The notes: generated from the sequence alone by a model not told the origin. Counted from the stretch's first letter, positions 35,338-44,787 are shown. The stretch: DNA of 64,000 bases from Telmatobacter sp. DSM 110680 (GCF_039994875.1 NZ_CP121196.1:2790001-2854000); one strand, 5' to 3'. Translations and numbers: made by a program.

Positions 35338-37535
35338 AGCAAGCGGTTGAAATCCTGTAAAGAGTTGCCGAGGGGTTGGAAGGTGCCGTCACCGTTGCCA
35401 TCGAATTCCCACAATGCTGATTGGTTTGTCCAGTAACCATTGCCGCTGGCAAATAGGAGAACGTCGAGCTTGCCATCACGATTGAAGTCGGCCGTCCAGG
35501 CCCGCAGTGGAATAGCTCCGATCGTTCCAGCCCCTGTGTTGAACGGGACTGGCGCGAGACTCCGGAACGTGCCGTCGCCGTTGCCCAGAAACATCGTCAA
35601 TGTAAGTGAACCCGAGCCGTCCACTGCCACAAAGTCGAGCTTTCCGTCGCGGTTGAAGTCGCCCGTGGTGAGAATGCCCTGGGCTCCCGTAGTCGTCACA
35701 GGCATTGCCTTGGCAAATGTTCCGTCGCCGTTGCCCTTCAGATACAAAATGTACTGCGAAGCATTACTGAAACTGGAGTTGGTCCCGATGGCGATCATAT
35801 CCAGGCGACCGGTATTGCGGAAATCGCCGAGCCGGTAATCGCTTTGTGCATTGGTTATCCAGCTAATCCCCGTATCGGACGTTACGGGTCCGGTAAACCG
35901 TCCCGTACCATCGTTGAGGAACGCAACCGCGAACAGTTCCGCATTCGTGCCTTCGTCGTCAAGTAGAAAGGCGTCCGTTTTTCCGTCTCCGTTGAGATCG
36001 GCGAAAGAGAGACTGGAGTAAGGCGCATTGATTGTGATCTGGCCTGCAACACCTGCATAGATTCCTTGCGGAAATCCGAATCCACCAGACCCATCATTGA
36101 GGTACACCGTAGCGGAGTCGGCATCACTCTCCGCAGTCACGAAGTCCTTCTTCCCGTCGCCGTTGAAATCCGCAATCCCGATGGAATATGCCTGTCCCGT
36201 TCCCACGTAAGTGCGGGCGGTGCCAAAATTGCCTTTTCCGTCGCCCAACGCGACATTGATTGAGTTGCCGCCATACGCCCCTAGACTCGTTCCTTCGAAC
36301 CCTGGAAAGGCCCCAGTGACAATGTCCAGATGACCGTCACCATTCACGTCATTGAGTCGCACTGCGGCGTTATTAGCGCCCATGTAAACAGGAACGGGAT
36401 TAGAAAATTTGCCCGTACAATCGCCCAACGCGACCCACACCATCGTGTTGAGATCCGCCACGACCGCGTCGGCGCAGCCGTCACCGTTGATATCGCCCAA
36501 CCGGCCATCGAGCACCAACGGTGGGCCACTAGGTTGGGCATTTGCGATCACAGTGGCTCCAGGCGTGAAGCTGCCGTCCCCATTGTTAATGAATATTTGG
36601 GAGTTCTCATTACCAGGTCCGGTGATGAGAAGGTCGGGCAGCCCGTCGCCATCCACATCGCCCGAGTCCAGGTTCCAGGCAGTGCTATAGAAGCCCCAAT
36701 TGCTTGTAACCACAGGAGCGGAGAAATGCCCGGTGCCGTCTCCACTCAAGAACGCAATGTAGGGTACTGCAGTTGTCCCTGGATTGACATTCGTGACCAT
36801 CACGGCTGCGATATCGAGTTTGCCGTCATGTCTAAAATCATCGACTACAAGAGAACTCGGCGATTCAGGAAGTTGATATTCCGTCTCGTAGCCAAATGTG
36901 CCGTCGCCGTTGCCGAGCAATACGCCGATGGTTGAAGTGTCAGATTCAGCAACTACCAGGTCGAGGGTACCTTTGCCTCGTAAATCCGCGGCGATGACGC
37001 ATACCGGCGACAATCCTTTGCTCAGAGGCACCACTCGCGGCAGTTGGAACGATCCATCGCCTTTGCCGAGATAAATCCACAGGTCGTTGGTCAGTCCGTT
37101 GGCGACTACGAAATCCGGGTGTCCATCACCATTGAAATCGCCAGTGGCGACTGACGTCGGAAGAGCGCCAGTAGTGAGAGCCGGGCGCATCAGTATGCCG
37201 GGCAAAGCCGCACCTTGAGTGGCAACCTCCGGACGGGCGGCTTGAATTGACTTAATGCGTTGTTCCAGGCGAGCCCTGCTCAGACGACGTTCCTGAAGCA
37301 GTTCTCTCCCTGGCAGCGCACCTCCAAACTGCGGTCGCGGTTGCGGCTGCACTGACTCGAAGTGCCGCTCTATAGCGAGTTTTCCGCCGTCATGCTTAGT
37401 GGACTCTCCGCCGGTTCTCGAATCCTGCCGCAAAGATTGCGACCAACACAGCATGCCGCTGACAGATGCGGCAACCAACAGACAGGTCAGGCTCTTCATC
37501 AGTTTCATGCTGCTGCGCACTCCCATTATTGGCAT
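35325..37535 (-). CDS. N-terminal part of frameshifted FG-GAP/Ig-like surface protein
   Basis: A signal peptide (KLMKSLTCLLVAASVSGMLC) is followed by an Arg/Gln-rich segment and about ten FG-GAP/VCBS repeats (VATGDFNGDGHPDFVVANG, LGDINGDGCADAVVAD, TADFNRDGKLDVLLF). Reading ends after GDGTFQPLGNSLQDF, whereas the next frame continues the repeat perfectly (LFTGFQPLALADLNGD). The break lies at a four-C run on the coding strand (about 35372-35375); one extra base would fuse the two parts into about 1470 residues. The ATG at 37508 has a GGAG upstream and may be the true start. Confidence 0.82.
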   Translation of the reverse strand: MPIMGVRSSMKLMKSLTCLLVAASVSGMLCWSQSLRQDSRTGGESTKHDGGKLAIERHFESVQPQPRPQFGGALPGRELLQERRLSRARLEQRIKSIQAARPEVATQGAALPGILMRPALTTGALPTSVATGDFNGDGHPDFVVANGLTNDLWIYLGKGDGSFQLPRVVPLSKGLSPVCVIAADLRGKGTLDLVVAESDTSTIGVLLGNGDGTFGYETEYQLPESPSSLVVDDFRHDGKLDIAAVMVTNVNPGTTAVPYIAFLSGDGTGHFSAPVVTSNWGFYSTAWNLDSGDVDGDGLPDLLITGPGNENSQIFINNGDGSFTPGATVIANAQPSGPPLVLDGRLGDINGDGCADAVVADLNTMVWVALGDCTGKFSNPVPVYMGANNAAVRLNDVNGDGHLDIVTGAFPGFEGTSLGAYGGNSINVALGDGKGNFGTARTYVGTGQAYSIGIADFNGDGKKDFVTAESDADSATVYLNDGSGGFGFPQGIYAGVAGQITINAPYSSLSFADLNGDGKTDAFLLDDEGTNAELFAVAFLNDGTGRFTGPVTSDTGISWITNAQSDYRLGDFRNTGRLDMIAIGTNSSFSNASQYILYLKGNGDGTFAKAMPVTTTGAQGILTTGDFNRDGKLDFVAVDGSGSLTLTMFLGNGDGTFRSLAPVPFNTGAGTIGAIPLRAWTADFNRDGKLDVLLFASGNGYWTNQSALWEFDGNGDGTFQPLGNSLQDFNRLLWLT

Positions 37536-37663
37536 GAAAGGAATTGGAATTATGGACTGGTGACTGATTATAAGGGACGTCTATTGATCGGTGACAAGCA
37601 GCCAAAGTCACATAGAAACTAAAGAGTCCTAAGCCTGGTGAGCGAGAGTTGCTCCATTCGTAT

Positions 37664-37757
37664 AACCCGCCACTCGTCACTAACCCCGTCGCAGCCAGCC
37701 GGGACCGGGGGCGAACAGAGGTCATACTGACGACTAGGCCACCACACGGCCACAATC
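37664..37757 (+). repeat. Palindromic repeat variant copy V2
   Basis: Left arm CCGCCACTCGTCACTAACCC, right arm GGTCATACTGACGACTAGGC, then the shared tail CCACCACAC. Both arms differ from the R copies yet remain complementary to each other. It lies upstream of the small gene at 37816. Confidence 0.6.
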
Positions 37758-37815
37758 CCTACATACGGCGGGTTTGCTTTGCTATGTTTGACGTGCTTGT
37801 TCTTGCAAGGATCCA

Positions 37816-38256
37816 ATGGATGATTTGAGAGAGTTCGCGCTGCAACTCCTTGAAATCGAGAAGCGATTTCTTCTAGAAGGCAAAGAGGAATATTGCACGG
37901 CTGTCGTCGTGGTGGTGACACCGGAGCAAAGCTACTCGGAAGAAGTAGAATTCGAGAACGAAGAGGAAAAGATAGATGCTTACGCCGCCATCGTGGATCG
38001 AGCGAAGGAAAACGATGCGTCTGCAATCATCACGATCAACACCAGCTTTGTAAGGTCAGATGCCGTCTCTGATTTTCGATGGGGCGACGTTGAGCACAGT
38101 GGCGCACCGCGTGCGATCACGCTGACCATATCCGGTCCGTCACTCGAACCTGTCAGCTTGAGTCTGCCCTTCAACATTGAAGACGGCACCGTGAATATCG
38201 GAGAGATGAGCGACTTTGAACCTGCCGTGGTCGGACTTCTACCCGGCTGGCCCTAG
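37816..38256 (+). CDS. Hypothetical protein
   Basis: The 146-residue soluble acidic protein has no signal peptide, membrane segment or recognised domain. The N-terminal helix (DDLREFALQLLEIEKRFLLEGK) is followed by mixed strands and helices, including IITINTSFVRSDAVSDFRWG. The good start region and balanced composition suggest a real gene. It lies between repeats V2 and R2 in the accessory zone, where small cargo-like genes predominate. I do not recognise the family. Confidence 0.65.
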   Translation: MDDLREFALQLLEIEKRFLLEGKEEYCTAVVVVVTPEQSYSEEVEFENEEEKIDAYAAIVDRAKENDASAIITINTSFVRSDAVSDFRWGDVEHSGAPRAITLTISGPSLEPVSLSLPFNIEDGTVNIGEMSDFEPAVVGLLPGWP

Positions 38257-38362
38257 CCTCACGATCGTTGCGGTCGAATAACCGCCCACACGAAAGTAAA
38301 CCTGATTTCGGATTATTTCTGGATTGCCGCGGAATGGCCCGCAACAGTCTTCGGAACGATTA

Positions 38363-38824
38363 TTAGATGGGGCAGGAGTCCTTACTGAACGGCACCTTTT
38401 TCTTGCCTCCCAAGGTGAACGTAACTTTTATTGTTGTTTGCACCTCAACTGGTTCGCCGCGCAAGAGATAGGGGCGATACTTCCACTCTCGAACGGCCGC
38501 GAGCGAAGGTTCCTGTAGCATCTCCGGGCCGCATTCAACGTGAAGGTTCGAAATCTCTCCCGTCTTAGAAATTGTGGCCTTAAGCGTAACTATTCCGGAT
38601 ACTCGGGCTGCTTTGGCGATTACGGGGTATTCCGGAGTGACCTTGTGGATCAGCATGCCAACTGCAACATTTTCAGGAATGATGACCAGCTTCGAACTCT
38701 TGGGCGGCACATTCGTCGGCGTGTCAGCAAGAGGGGCGTCATCGGCAAAGATTGTCTTTGCGCAAACCACCGTTGAAGTCGCGAGGAGACAACTGACGAT
38801 GCATGCGGCAGTTCGTGAACGCAT
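38363..38824 (-). CDS. TonB C-terminal domain protein
   Basis: The protein has about 153 residues. A hydrophobic N-terminal anchor or signal (CIVSCLLATSTVVC) is followed by a Pro-rich linker and a TonB_C domain (VTPEYPVIAKAARVSGIVTLKATISKTGEISNLHVECG, read in two segments; then AVREWKYRPYLLRGEPVEVQT). Such proteins transmit proton-motive force to TonB-dependent receptors or serve as orphan periplasmic adaptors. No ExbB/ExbD or receptor gene is nearby. A start at 38848 is also in frame; 38824 (MRSRTAA) gives the tighter signal sequence. Confidence 0.85.
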   Translation of the reverse strand: MRSRTAACIVSCLLATSTVVCAKTIFADDAPLADTPTNVPPKSSKLVIIPENVAVGMLIHKVTPEYPVIAKAARVSGIVTLKATISKTGEISNLHVECGPEMLQEPSLAAVREWKYRPYLLRGEPVEVQTTIKVTFTLGGKKKVPFSKDSCPI

Positions 38825-38960
38825 TGGCAGAATATACAGGTTCACCATTTCAAATCACAAACATTTCTCCCGAATCTGAACTGGGATAGTTACGCGATTC
38901 AAGGCAAGGAACCTCATCGTTCATCTCGGATTAACCATAATATTCTTTCGGCTCTGAGCG

Positions 38961-39028
38961 GATCACCGGCGATCCGGACAGAACTCCATAACCAGGTAAT
39001 GTCCGGATTGGCCACGACACGCCCGGAA
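38961..39028 (+). repeat. Palindromic repeat copy R2
   Basis: Left arm CACCGGCGATCCGGACAGAA, right arm GGTAATGTCCGGATTGGCCA, tail CGACACGCCCGGAA. It sits upstream of the secreted gene at 39116. Confidence 0.8.
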
Positions 39029-39115
39029 CCCTAAATGAATTACTCGGATTCCTGTGATCTCCGCGCCGGTGAGCAAGACGTCTATACTTGCGCAGATTCA
39101 ATCGGGGGACGCGCG

Positions 39116-39607
39116 ATGGTTGCAAGGTTGATAGCGGTTGCTGTTGTCATGTCGGCTGTAGGATTGCTGACGAATGCAGGGACTCTGCATGCCGTGCCGC
39201 AGACGGACGGTCAGTTCAAGCGATACAAAACTGTCGAAGCCTACGAGATTCGCACCGGGGTCTTGATGATGCCGCGTTATGCTCTCGACGGGCAGGTCTG
39301 CGAGATTGGGTTACAGAAGAGAATTTACTCACCAGAAGTGGTAAGGCTCGACGCGGAGTTGGAGCGCAAGCAAATCGATGATCTGGTTGATGAGCTTGTA
39401 CCAGCGGAAGAACGCGGACCACGGGCAAACGGGATTCTGGGGATGGGGCTCATATCGGTTTCAGGCACCGGGATGAATCAATTGGACGATTACGAAAACG
39501 TATCGATTGATGTCTACAGCAAGGTCCTGTCTTCATCGAAGCGGAAGATGACGGTGGAAGGCAATCTGGCCGCGGTTATTCGCTGGAAGCATCGAAAATG
39601 CCAGTAA
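39116..39607 (+). CDS. Hypothetical secreted protein
   Basis: The 163-residue protein has a clear signal peptide (MVARLIAVAVVMSAVGLLTN ... LHAVPQ). The mature part is mixed alpha/beta, including QFKRYKTVEAYEIRTGVLM and QRIYSPEVVRL-like segments, with no recognised domain. The frame is open from 39035, but that stretch begins at the edge of repeat R2, while the ATG at 39116 has GGGGGA upstream. The gene is bracketed by repeats R2 and R3, one unit of the cassette-like array. Confidence 0.7.
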   Translation: MVARLIAVAVVMSAVGLLTNAGTLHAVPQTDGQFKRYKTVEAYEIRTGVLMMPRYALDGQVCEIGLQKRIYSPEVVRLDAELERKQIDDLVDELVPAEERGPRANGILGMGLISVSGTGMNQLDDYENVSIDVYSKVLSSSKRKMTVEGNLAAVIRWKHRKCQ

Positions 39608-39624
39608 GACGACCGTTCCGGGAG

Positions 39625-39691
39625 GGTCACCGCCAACCCGGAAGTAATCCAAATTTGCGTTATATCCGAGTTGACCACCACCCGGCCAGAA
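39625..39691 (+). repeat. Palindromic repeat copy R3
   Basis: Left arm CACCGCCAACCCGGAAGTAA, right arm CGTTATATCCGAGTTGACCA, tail CCACCCGGCCAGAA. The changes CCAAC on the left and GTTGA on the right keep the pairing. It starts 18 bp after the stop of the preceding gene. Confidence 0.8.
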
Positions 39692-39732
39692 ACCGAGATT
39701 CTGCTAGCCTACCAGCGAACGAGGATGAGCAA

Positions 39733-40224
39733 ATGCAAGAGGAACTACCAGTGACCGGCGTCGTTCCGACATCGGCAATGACTGGTGAAGACGAGGAAGA
39801 GACCGCGAGGCTCCGTGATATGGAGGGACAAGCGCGAGCCTTTTTGTCCTCGTTTCAGTGGTGCGAGTCGATAGAAGGTCTGTATTTCGGAGATGGAGTG
39901 GGTGGAGTTTGTACCGTCTTTTTCGCTCACATCAAGCCATCTCGACCAGACGTTGACGAGTACTTATGGGTCGTTGTGGGTGATCTTCCGTCGGCTTACC
40001 TTGTCACGGATGATTGTCGAACACCAAAACAGGCGCTTGAGGGATACATAGAAGAGATGAGGAAGTGGGTTGCACTGGCGAAAGCGGGCCAAACTTCTCA
40101 CGATGTAATTCCAGTCAATGTTCCTCCCACTCTAGAGTCGGCGGAAGCCCTAGAATCACGTCTCGACGCGCTGGAACAGAAGATCATTCCACAATGGTTC
40201 GATCAAACAGACACCGTTCAATGA
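39733..40224 (+). CDS. Hypothetical cytosolic protein
   Basis: The 163-residue acidic protein has no signal peptide or membrane segment. It contains GLYFGDGVGGVCTVFFAHIK and EYLWVVVGDLPSAYLVTDD, followed by a helix (TPKQALEGYIEEMRKWVALAKAG) and a C-terminal helix. The VVGDLPSAYLV segment suggests a compact alpha/beta fold seen in some toxin-immunity-type proteins, but I cannot name the family. The open frame extends back to 39598 through repeat R3. The ATG at 39733 with GAGGA upstream is the real start. Confidence 0.7.
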   Translation: MQEELPVTGVVPTSAMTGEDEEETARLRDMEGQARAFLSSFQWCESIEGLYFGDGVGGVCTVFFAHIKPSRPDVDEYLWVVVGDLPSAYLVTDDCRTPKQALEGYIEEMRKWVALAKAGQTSHDVIPVNVPPTLESAEALESRLDALEQKIIPQWFDQTDTVQ

Positions 40225-40376
40225 AACCAATGTCGGGAGCAATAATGCGTCGTTCCGGTCGACTAAGAGACTTCCTCAGCTCGGTAAGCACATGAGGCAG
40301 TCGCCCCGGAACCGCAGCAAAGATAAGGACCTGTTAAGAGGTATCTCCACCTAAGTTGCATGCGCACTTGTGGCCC

Positions 40377-42062
40377 TCAGCGAGGATCCGGGAAGTTTGC
40401 ATTTGGAGCAGGCGGAGAGTAGTCGTTCATATCGAACACGCTCCACGAGTGCGCACCGTGCGGCTTGACCCAAAGCTCAAGAGCAAACGCACCCTCTGCG
40501 TTCTCAAAGTGCGGTACGTCGATCGAGTGACGGCCTGCATCGAGATGGATTCGGGCCGAAGCTGGCTGCGCCGGGTGGAGCCCATCGATGTCAATCAGCT
40601 TCTTGTCATCGACACGCAGGGTCGCGCCGTCATCGGAAAGCAATAAGAAGTGATAGTCGCCCGGGAGCTTTACCCAGAAAACGCCGTGGTAGTCGATTCC
40701 GAAGGGAATTGTCCCCGGCGGCTGTCCTGGTATCCGTGTGAGATTGGAGAATATCTGATTGGGCACATCGAGGGTGGAAGTATAAAGCGAGACGATCGGA
40801 TCGGATTCGCGAAAATCGGGTAAATCTTCTGGCCGGTCGGAGAGATCATAAACGTCACCGCAAAAAGAATGGGGAGCGGGAACAATGCTCCCAAACGAGC
40901 CAATGGGTTCTGGTTCTGGCCGCATATTCAAAGGATTCAGACTGCGACCATTAGCATCTTTGATCGAATCCAGATTTCGCCAGGCCTCAATTGCCTTAAG
41001 ATCGGTCGCTGTCTGCGTAGCTGGAGGCGAGATGTGCACGATCGGGCCTTGAGCGACGCCAGGAAATGCGGCCTCAACCACGCCAAGATTGCCCGTTTGA
41101 CGATCGCGAACAACGAATCGCGTGATCGCGATGTGCTCCGGGGCCGGAAATTCCAAGATGTGAGGAAATCCTCGATCCAGAGCGCGAGCGTACTCTCCGG
41201 ACGTTAGGACTTTCTCAAGTGGCGCTTGGGAAAAGCTAATCGGAAGCCCCCGGTTATCTAGGTTGCAGACTCCGTAGTCAAGCGCGACGAGGCGATCGAT
41301 ACCTGCATTGTTCCCGTTCCTTTCTAAGGTCACGAAGGAGAGCGAGTCGGCGTCGATTGCGACGGAGTAGCGGATGACATCCGTGCGGCCACTTTCTATG
41401 AATCTGGGCCGCAGGGAAATTGACGCAGGTATTTGCGGGTGGTAACAGGCAGCCTGTAGAAGTAGCTTGTTAATGGCTTCACTCTGAACGACGGGAGGTT
41501 TGACGAGAGGTTCCTTCAAACCTACGTAGTATTGATGACGATAAAACAACCGGATGCCGGATCTCTTCGCACTGATCACAACCCGGTGGTATCCGCTTTG
41601 CGAAGCGTCGGGACCCGGATGGAATGCGATCTGATAGTGCGGGGTAGAAAGCTCCAGGCAACTCCCGGCAATTTGGAATCCACTCCGCGAATCGTCCGAT
41701 GAAGGCTGAGGTGCACTAGGATCGACCACGCGCAAGCTGGTGATTGTTTCTGGTTCTAGAGACACGGTGGCTGGATGAGGCGCGTTAGGTGAGTCAAGCG
41801 AGACAAATGATTCTGAAACCTGAAGATCTGCAAGCTTAAGGTCCAAGACAGGCTGATCTCGACCGCTAAGCGCGATCAGGTCAATGAGAACCTCGCGCGT
41901 CGTAACACGAACAATGGCGATACCAGTATCGGGCTGCAGTGGCCGAGGTGCGGAGGATGACATCTGACCAACTTCGCCGCCGGGCTGAGCGTTTATTGAT
42001 ACTGAAACCTGGCTTAAGAGGCTAACCAGGCTCAACAATAGACCACGGGCAAAGAATTTCAC
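40377..42062 (-). CDS. Secreted VWFA-related and PA14-domain protein
   Basis: The 561-residue exported protein (signal peptide residues 1-25) has an N-terminal segment typical of the acidobacterial VWFA-related family (IVRVTTREVLIDLIALSGRD, then LKLADLQVSES). No intact VWA metal site is apparent. The C-terminal third is a PA14-like domain (GIDYHGVFWVKLPGDYHFLL, SDDGATLRVDDKKLIDIDG, RIHLDAGRHSIDV), a beta-sandwich used in carbohydrate binding. It is probably an envelope or extracellular binding protein. It lies just downstream of, and in the same direction as, the GH-A glycosidase gene, 117 bp away. Confidence 0.75.
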   Translation of the reverse strand: MKFFARGLLLSLVSLLSQVSVSINAQPGGEVGQMSSSAPRPLQPDTGIAIVRVTTREVLIDLIALSGRDQPVLDLKLADLQVSESFVSLDSPNAPHPATVSLEPETITSLRVVDPSAPQPSSDDSRSGFQIAGSCLELSTPHYQIAFHPGPDASQSGYHRVVISAKRSGIRLFYRHQYYVGLKEPLVKPPVVQSEAINKLLLQAACYHPQIPASISLRPRFIESGRTDVIRYSVAIDADSLSFVTLERNGNNAGIDRLVALDYGVCNLDNRGLPISFSQAPLEKVLTSGEYARALDRGFPHILEFPAPEHIAITRFVVRDRQTGNLGVVEAAFPGVAQGPIVHISPPATQTATDLKAIEAWRNLDSIKDANGRSLNPLNMRPEPEPIGSFGSIVPAPHSFCGDVYDLSDRPEDLPDFRESDPIVSLYTSTLDVPNQIFSNLTRIPGQPPGTIPFGIDYHGVFWVKLPGDYHFLLLSDDGATLRVDDKKLIDIDGLHPAQPASARIHLDAGRHSIDVPHFENAEGAFALELWVKPHGAHSWSVFDMNDYSPPAPNANFPDPR

Positions 42063-42179
42063 GAGGCAATACTACACTCAGCGTTGTGAAGCGTAAGTGA
42101 GCAATCCCCGCATGTTGAAGCCGCGGTCCGCTCACAGCGCAGATGGTTCAAGTAGTTGAATGCGAACATCGAAGCAAGA

Positions 42180-43763
42180 TCAGTTATGCACGGGCTCGGG
42201 GCCATCGACCAGAATTCCAGGATCATCGTTCTTGAGTTCGTAAGTGCTATAGATGGTGAGGCTGTTCGGCGGAAGAGAATCCGACCAAGTGCTTTCAAGT
42301 CCAGGTGAAAATCCGGGATCAGGATTTACCTTCACGTCCGTACGATTGTATTGCGGCTTGCCGAATCGATAGAGGAAGAATTTTACCCGTGGGGGCGTTT
42401 CTGCCCATGAGAGCTTCAATGCAAATTCAGTGGGCGCGTCATTCACTATCGCGAGAGTGATGTTGCCATTCGGACTGCGAAACGCGGCACAAAAGACGCG
42501 CTGAATTCCTTTGACCTTGCCGAGACTCACGTTCGACGCGAGAACAACCGAGTGTTTGGCGGTCAAGCGGCTGAGCAGGCCCACACTAAAATAATTGTTT
42601 GCATGCGGCGTGAACTCTGTGAGCATTTTCTTCTGCCTGGCGTCCCAGGTATCCACGTATTGCCATTGGCCATCGAGATCGCCTCGGTTGAGAAAGCTCC
42701 ATCGATTAAAGCCGTCAACACCGGCGTTCGCGCCTCGAATTACAAACTCGATGGCCGCCAAAACGGACTGCGGGCTGTTTGGGCGGGGATCATCGGGAGG
42801 CGCGGGATAGTCGGCGGAGCCGAATTCAGTGATGAACAAAGGCTTGCGGTGATCATGGGCAAACTTCGCCCAGGTGGAGAAGTCACTGACCTGCTTTTCT
42901 ATGGACCCTCCGCTGTCTGAATCAAGTTTTAGGCTGTAGTCGTGAAAATCGTAGGCTTCGAGCAGCGCTGCATCCTCTGGTTTTAATGCGGCGCGGAAAA
43001 CCTCCATGCCTGAATCAGGTCCTGACAGAGCCAGGTTGAGACCACGCTGAGCGAGGGCCTTGCGCACAACTGCTAAACCGGCCCCGATCGTCATCGGTTC
43101 GCGAGAGGCTCCCTGCCACCACGACCAATTCGATCCCGGCTCGTTGGTAATGCTAAGCCACTTGATGCACGTGTAGCCGCGCTTCCTGATCAGATAATCC
43201 ATCAAGGTGGCGAGGCCGTTGGCGAATGCATCGAGATCACGCGGTGCACTATGAACGCGCAAGATCGGATCGTCGACGGACCCGGGATAGGCCAGCCATG
43301 CGGTGTTGACCCACATCTGCTGGAAGAAAACATCTGTGCCGTGTTTCTGGTTCCAGTCCAAAATGCGATAGAGAATGCGCATCTCGGGGTTGTCGAAAGT
43401 GAAGTGATCGCGTTCGGGCTCGTAGATGCGCTGTTCGACCTCTACGCGGTTCCAGTCGAGTCCCAGCCAACTGGCGTGCCGGTAAATTTGCTGCCAGGCG
43501 CGTTCATCTTCCGCAGGAGGGTAGGCTCCCCAGCCGCTACCGCCGTGACCGATCGGGATGGGCTGCTCTATTGCGTGCCAAGAGGCTCCGATGCCGCCGC
43601 GCATGGTGTTGATGATCTTGCTCGTGTCTACACTGATTTCAACCGGCGATGAGGGCCTCGGCTGAGTGCCTTCTGCCACGCGTAAGGGAAACAGTGCCGC
43701 CACAATCAACGAAATGGATAGGTGTGCCACGCGAGTGATTCGTGTTGTTGGACTATTCCTCAC
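42180..43763 (-). CDS. Secreted GH-A clan glycoside hydrolase
   Basis: The protein has about 527 residues with a signal peptide (LSISLIVAALFPLRVAEG) and a TIM-barrel glycosidase. The acid/base Glu lies in WLSITNEPGSNWSWW and the nucleophile Glu in PLFITEFGSADY, the strand-4/strand-7 pair of clan GH-A. A C-terminal beta-sandwich follows (NGNITLAIVNDAPTEFAL). The substrate family (GH5, GH30 or GH39-like) cannot be decided by eye. The frame is open from 43919, but the GTG at 43763 is the likeliest start because it places the signal peptide at the N-terminus; the start remains uncertain. Confidence 0.82.
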   Translation of the reverse strand: MRNSPTTRITRVAHLSISLIVAALFPLRVAEGTQPRPSSPVEISVDTSKIINTMRGGIGASWHAIEQPIPIGHGGSGWGAYPPAEDERAWQQIYRHASWLGLDWNRVEVEQRIYEPERDHFTFDNPEMRILYRILDWNQKHGTDVFFQQMWVNTAWLAYPGSVDDPILRVHSAPRDLDAFANGLATLMDYLIRKRGYTCIKWLSITNEPGSNWSWWQGASREPMTIGAGLAVVRKALAQRGLNLALSGPDSGMEVFRAALKPEDAALLEAYDFHDYSLKLDSDSGGSIEKQVSDFSTWAKFAHDHRKPLFITEFGSADYPAPPDDPRPNSPQSVLAAIEFVIRGANAGVDGFNRWSFLNRGDLDGQWQYVDTWDARQKKMLTEFTPHANNYFSVGLLSRLTAKHSVVLASNVSLGKVKGIQRVFCAAFRSPNGNITLAIVNDAPTEFALKLSWAETPPRVKFFLYRFGKPQYNRTDVKVNPDPGFSPGLESTWSDSLPPNSLTIYSTYELKNDDPGILVDGPEPVHN

Positions 43764-43961
43764 ACGGACGCGAACCCCATGAAATGGCGCACAACGTATC
43801 GATCGTAATGCTGCCCTTCCGATTATCAACCCACCGCTCGCCCAGCACTCAGGAGTAACGGAAGGGTCGGCCATAAGAACCGACCGAATCGCGTGGTTGT
43901 GAGGTCTTGTGAGGGTCACCTTCCGCTTGAGTGGTGTCTAATCAACTAGTTGAAGAAGCCA

Positions 43962-44321
43962 ATGATCAGTCGTTTTACTTCGCTTCTTTTCGCAATGTCG
44001 CCAATCGTGATCGGAGCCGCCGCGCAGACTCAGGCCAGGAAGGCGGACCCGACCTGCGTCCCAGGAACACTCTGTGAAATCTCCTTTCATCATGAAGAAG
44101 TGAATCCAAAATGCATTTCTGTCGATGCGGAGTATGTGAGCGCGATTCCTCATGGCTTGTACCTCAATGATCCGCGTTGCATGAAGAAGGCGCTTCAAAT
44201 CGACTTCGCAGATTCTGGTCTTGACGAGAGCGGACCTCGAAGTCGCTCCAAAACGGGGTTACTTCCGGATCGGCCACCATACTCCCGCAATTGCGAAAAG
44301 CAGGCTTGGTCAATTGGGTAA
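43962..44321 (+). CDS. Small secreted protein ending inside a repeat
   Basis: The protein has about 119 residues: a signal peptide (MISRFTSLLFAMSPIVIGAAA) and a Cys-containing mature part (PTCVPGTLCEISFHHEEVNP). The last 25 or so codons are read through palindromic repeat R4, so the natural C-terminus appears to have been replaced when the repeat arrived, or the frame is fortuitous there. No family is recognised. The next gene starts 25 bp on. Confidence 0.5.
   Translation: MISRFTSLLFAMSPIVIGAAAQTQARKADPTCVPGTLCEISFHHEEVNPKCISVDAEYVSAIPHGLYLNDPRCMKKALQIDFADSGLDESGPRSRSKTGLLPDRPPYSRNCEKQAWSIG
44248..44288 (+). repeat. Palindromic repeat copy R4 (right arm only)
   Basis: Only the loop and right half are recognisable: GGGGTTACTTCCGGATCGGC, then CACCATACTCCCG. 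The left arm is missing. It lies within the 3' end of the preceding small gene. Confidence 0.65.
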
Positions 44322-44346
44322 GCTACTATTGTCACGGCTTTTGTGC

Positions 44347-44787
44347 ATGAATATTTCTGAATACCCGGATGCATTAGACCCAAGTCTTGTTGGCACGTAT
44401 TCGCCTCTCGCGAAGGCTGGGGGAGGCTACGTTTGGGATGACGTTCTGGAATATCGAGTTTGGCTGCATCCCGAGCGTGGTGCCTCTGATGAGGAAGAGG
44501 GCAGTGACTACTACTATGCGTTCGCAACTTATGCCGAAGCTGCTGCATTCTTCGAGGAGAGTCCCGGCGCAGAGGAGCCCCTCGCCCTTATTCGGCAGGT
44601 CGAATACATCGACGAATTGGAGCCCGGTGTCTATCGCCACGTGAAAGAAACGCGAATTGCCGAGTGGCCGGTTCAATTTCTACGTCGGCCTCGGCGAACT
44701 CCAAAAACCATCCCTGACTTCCTATCTCCGCATGCGCCGAAGAACCGTCTCGACATCATCAGAGGTTTAGAGACCAGAAACGAGTGA
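44347..44787 (+). CDS. Conserved hypothetical protein
   Basis: The 146-residue soluble protein has VWDDVLEYRVWLHPERGA, EGSDYYYAFATYAEAAAFFE, PLALIRQVEYIDELEPG and IPDFLSPHAPKNRLDIIRGL. The motif-rich, proline-punctuated C-terminus looks like a conserved family that I have a sense of having seen in other Acidobacteriota and Proteobacteria, but I cannot name it with certainty. The frame is open from 44221, across R4; the ATG at 44347 (MNISEYPDALD) is the natural start. Repeats R4 and R5 flank it. Confidence 0.75.
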   Translation: MNISEYPDALDPSLVGTYSPLAKAGGGYVWDDVLEYRVWLHPERGASDEEEGSDYYYAFATYAEAAAFFEESPGAEEPLALIRQVEYIDELEPGVYRHVKETRIAEWPVQFLRRPRRTPKTIPDFLSPHAPKNRLDIIRGLETRNE

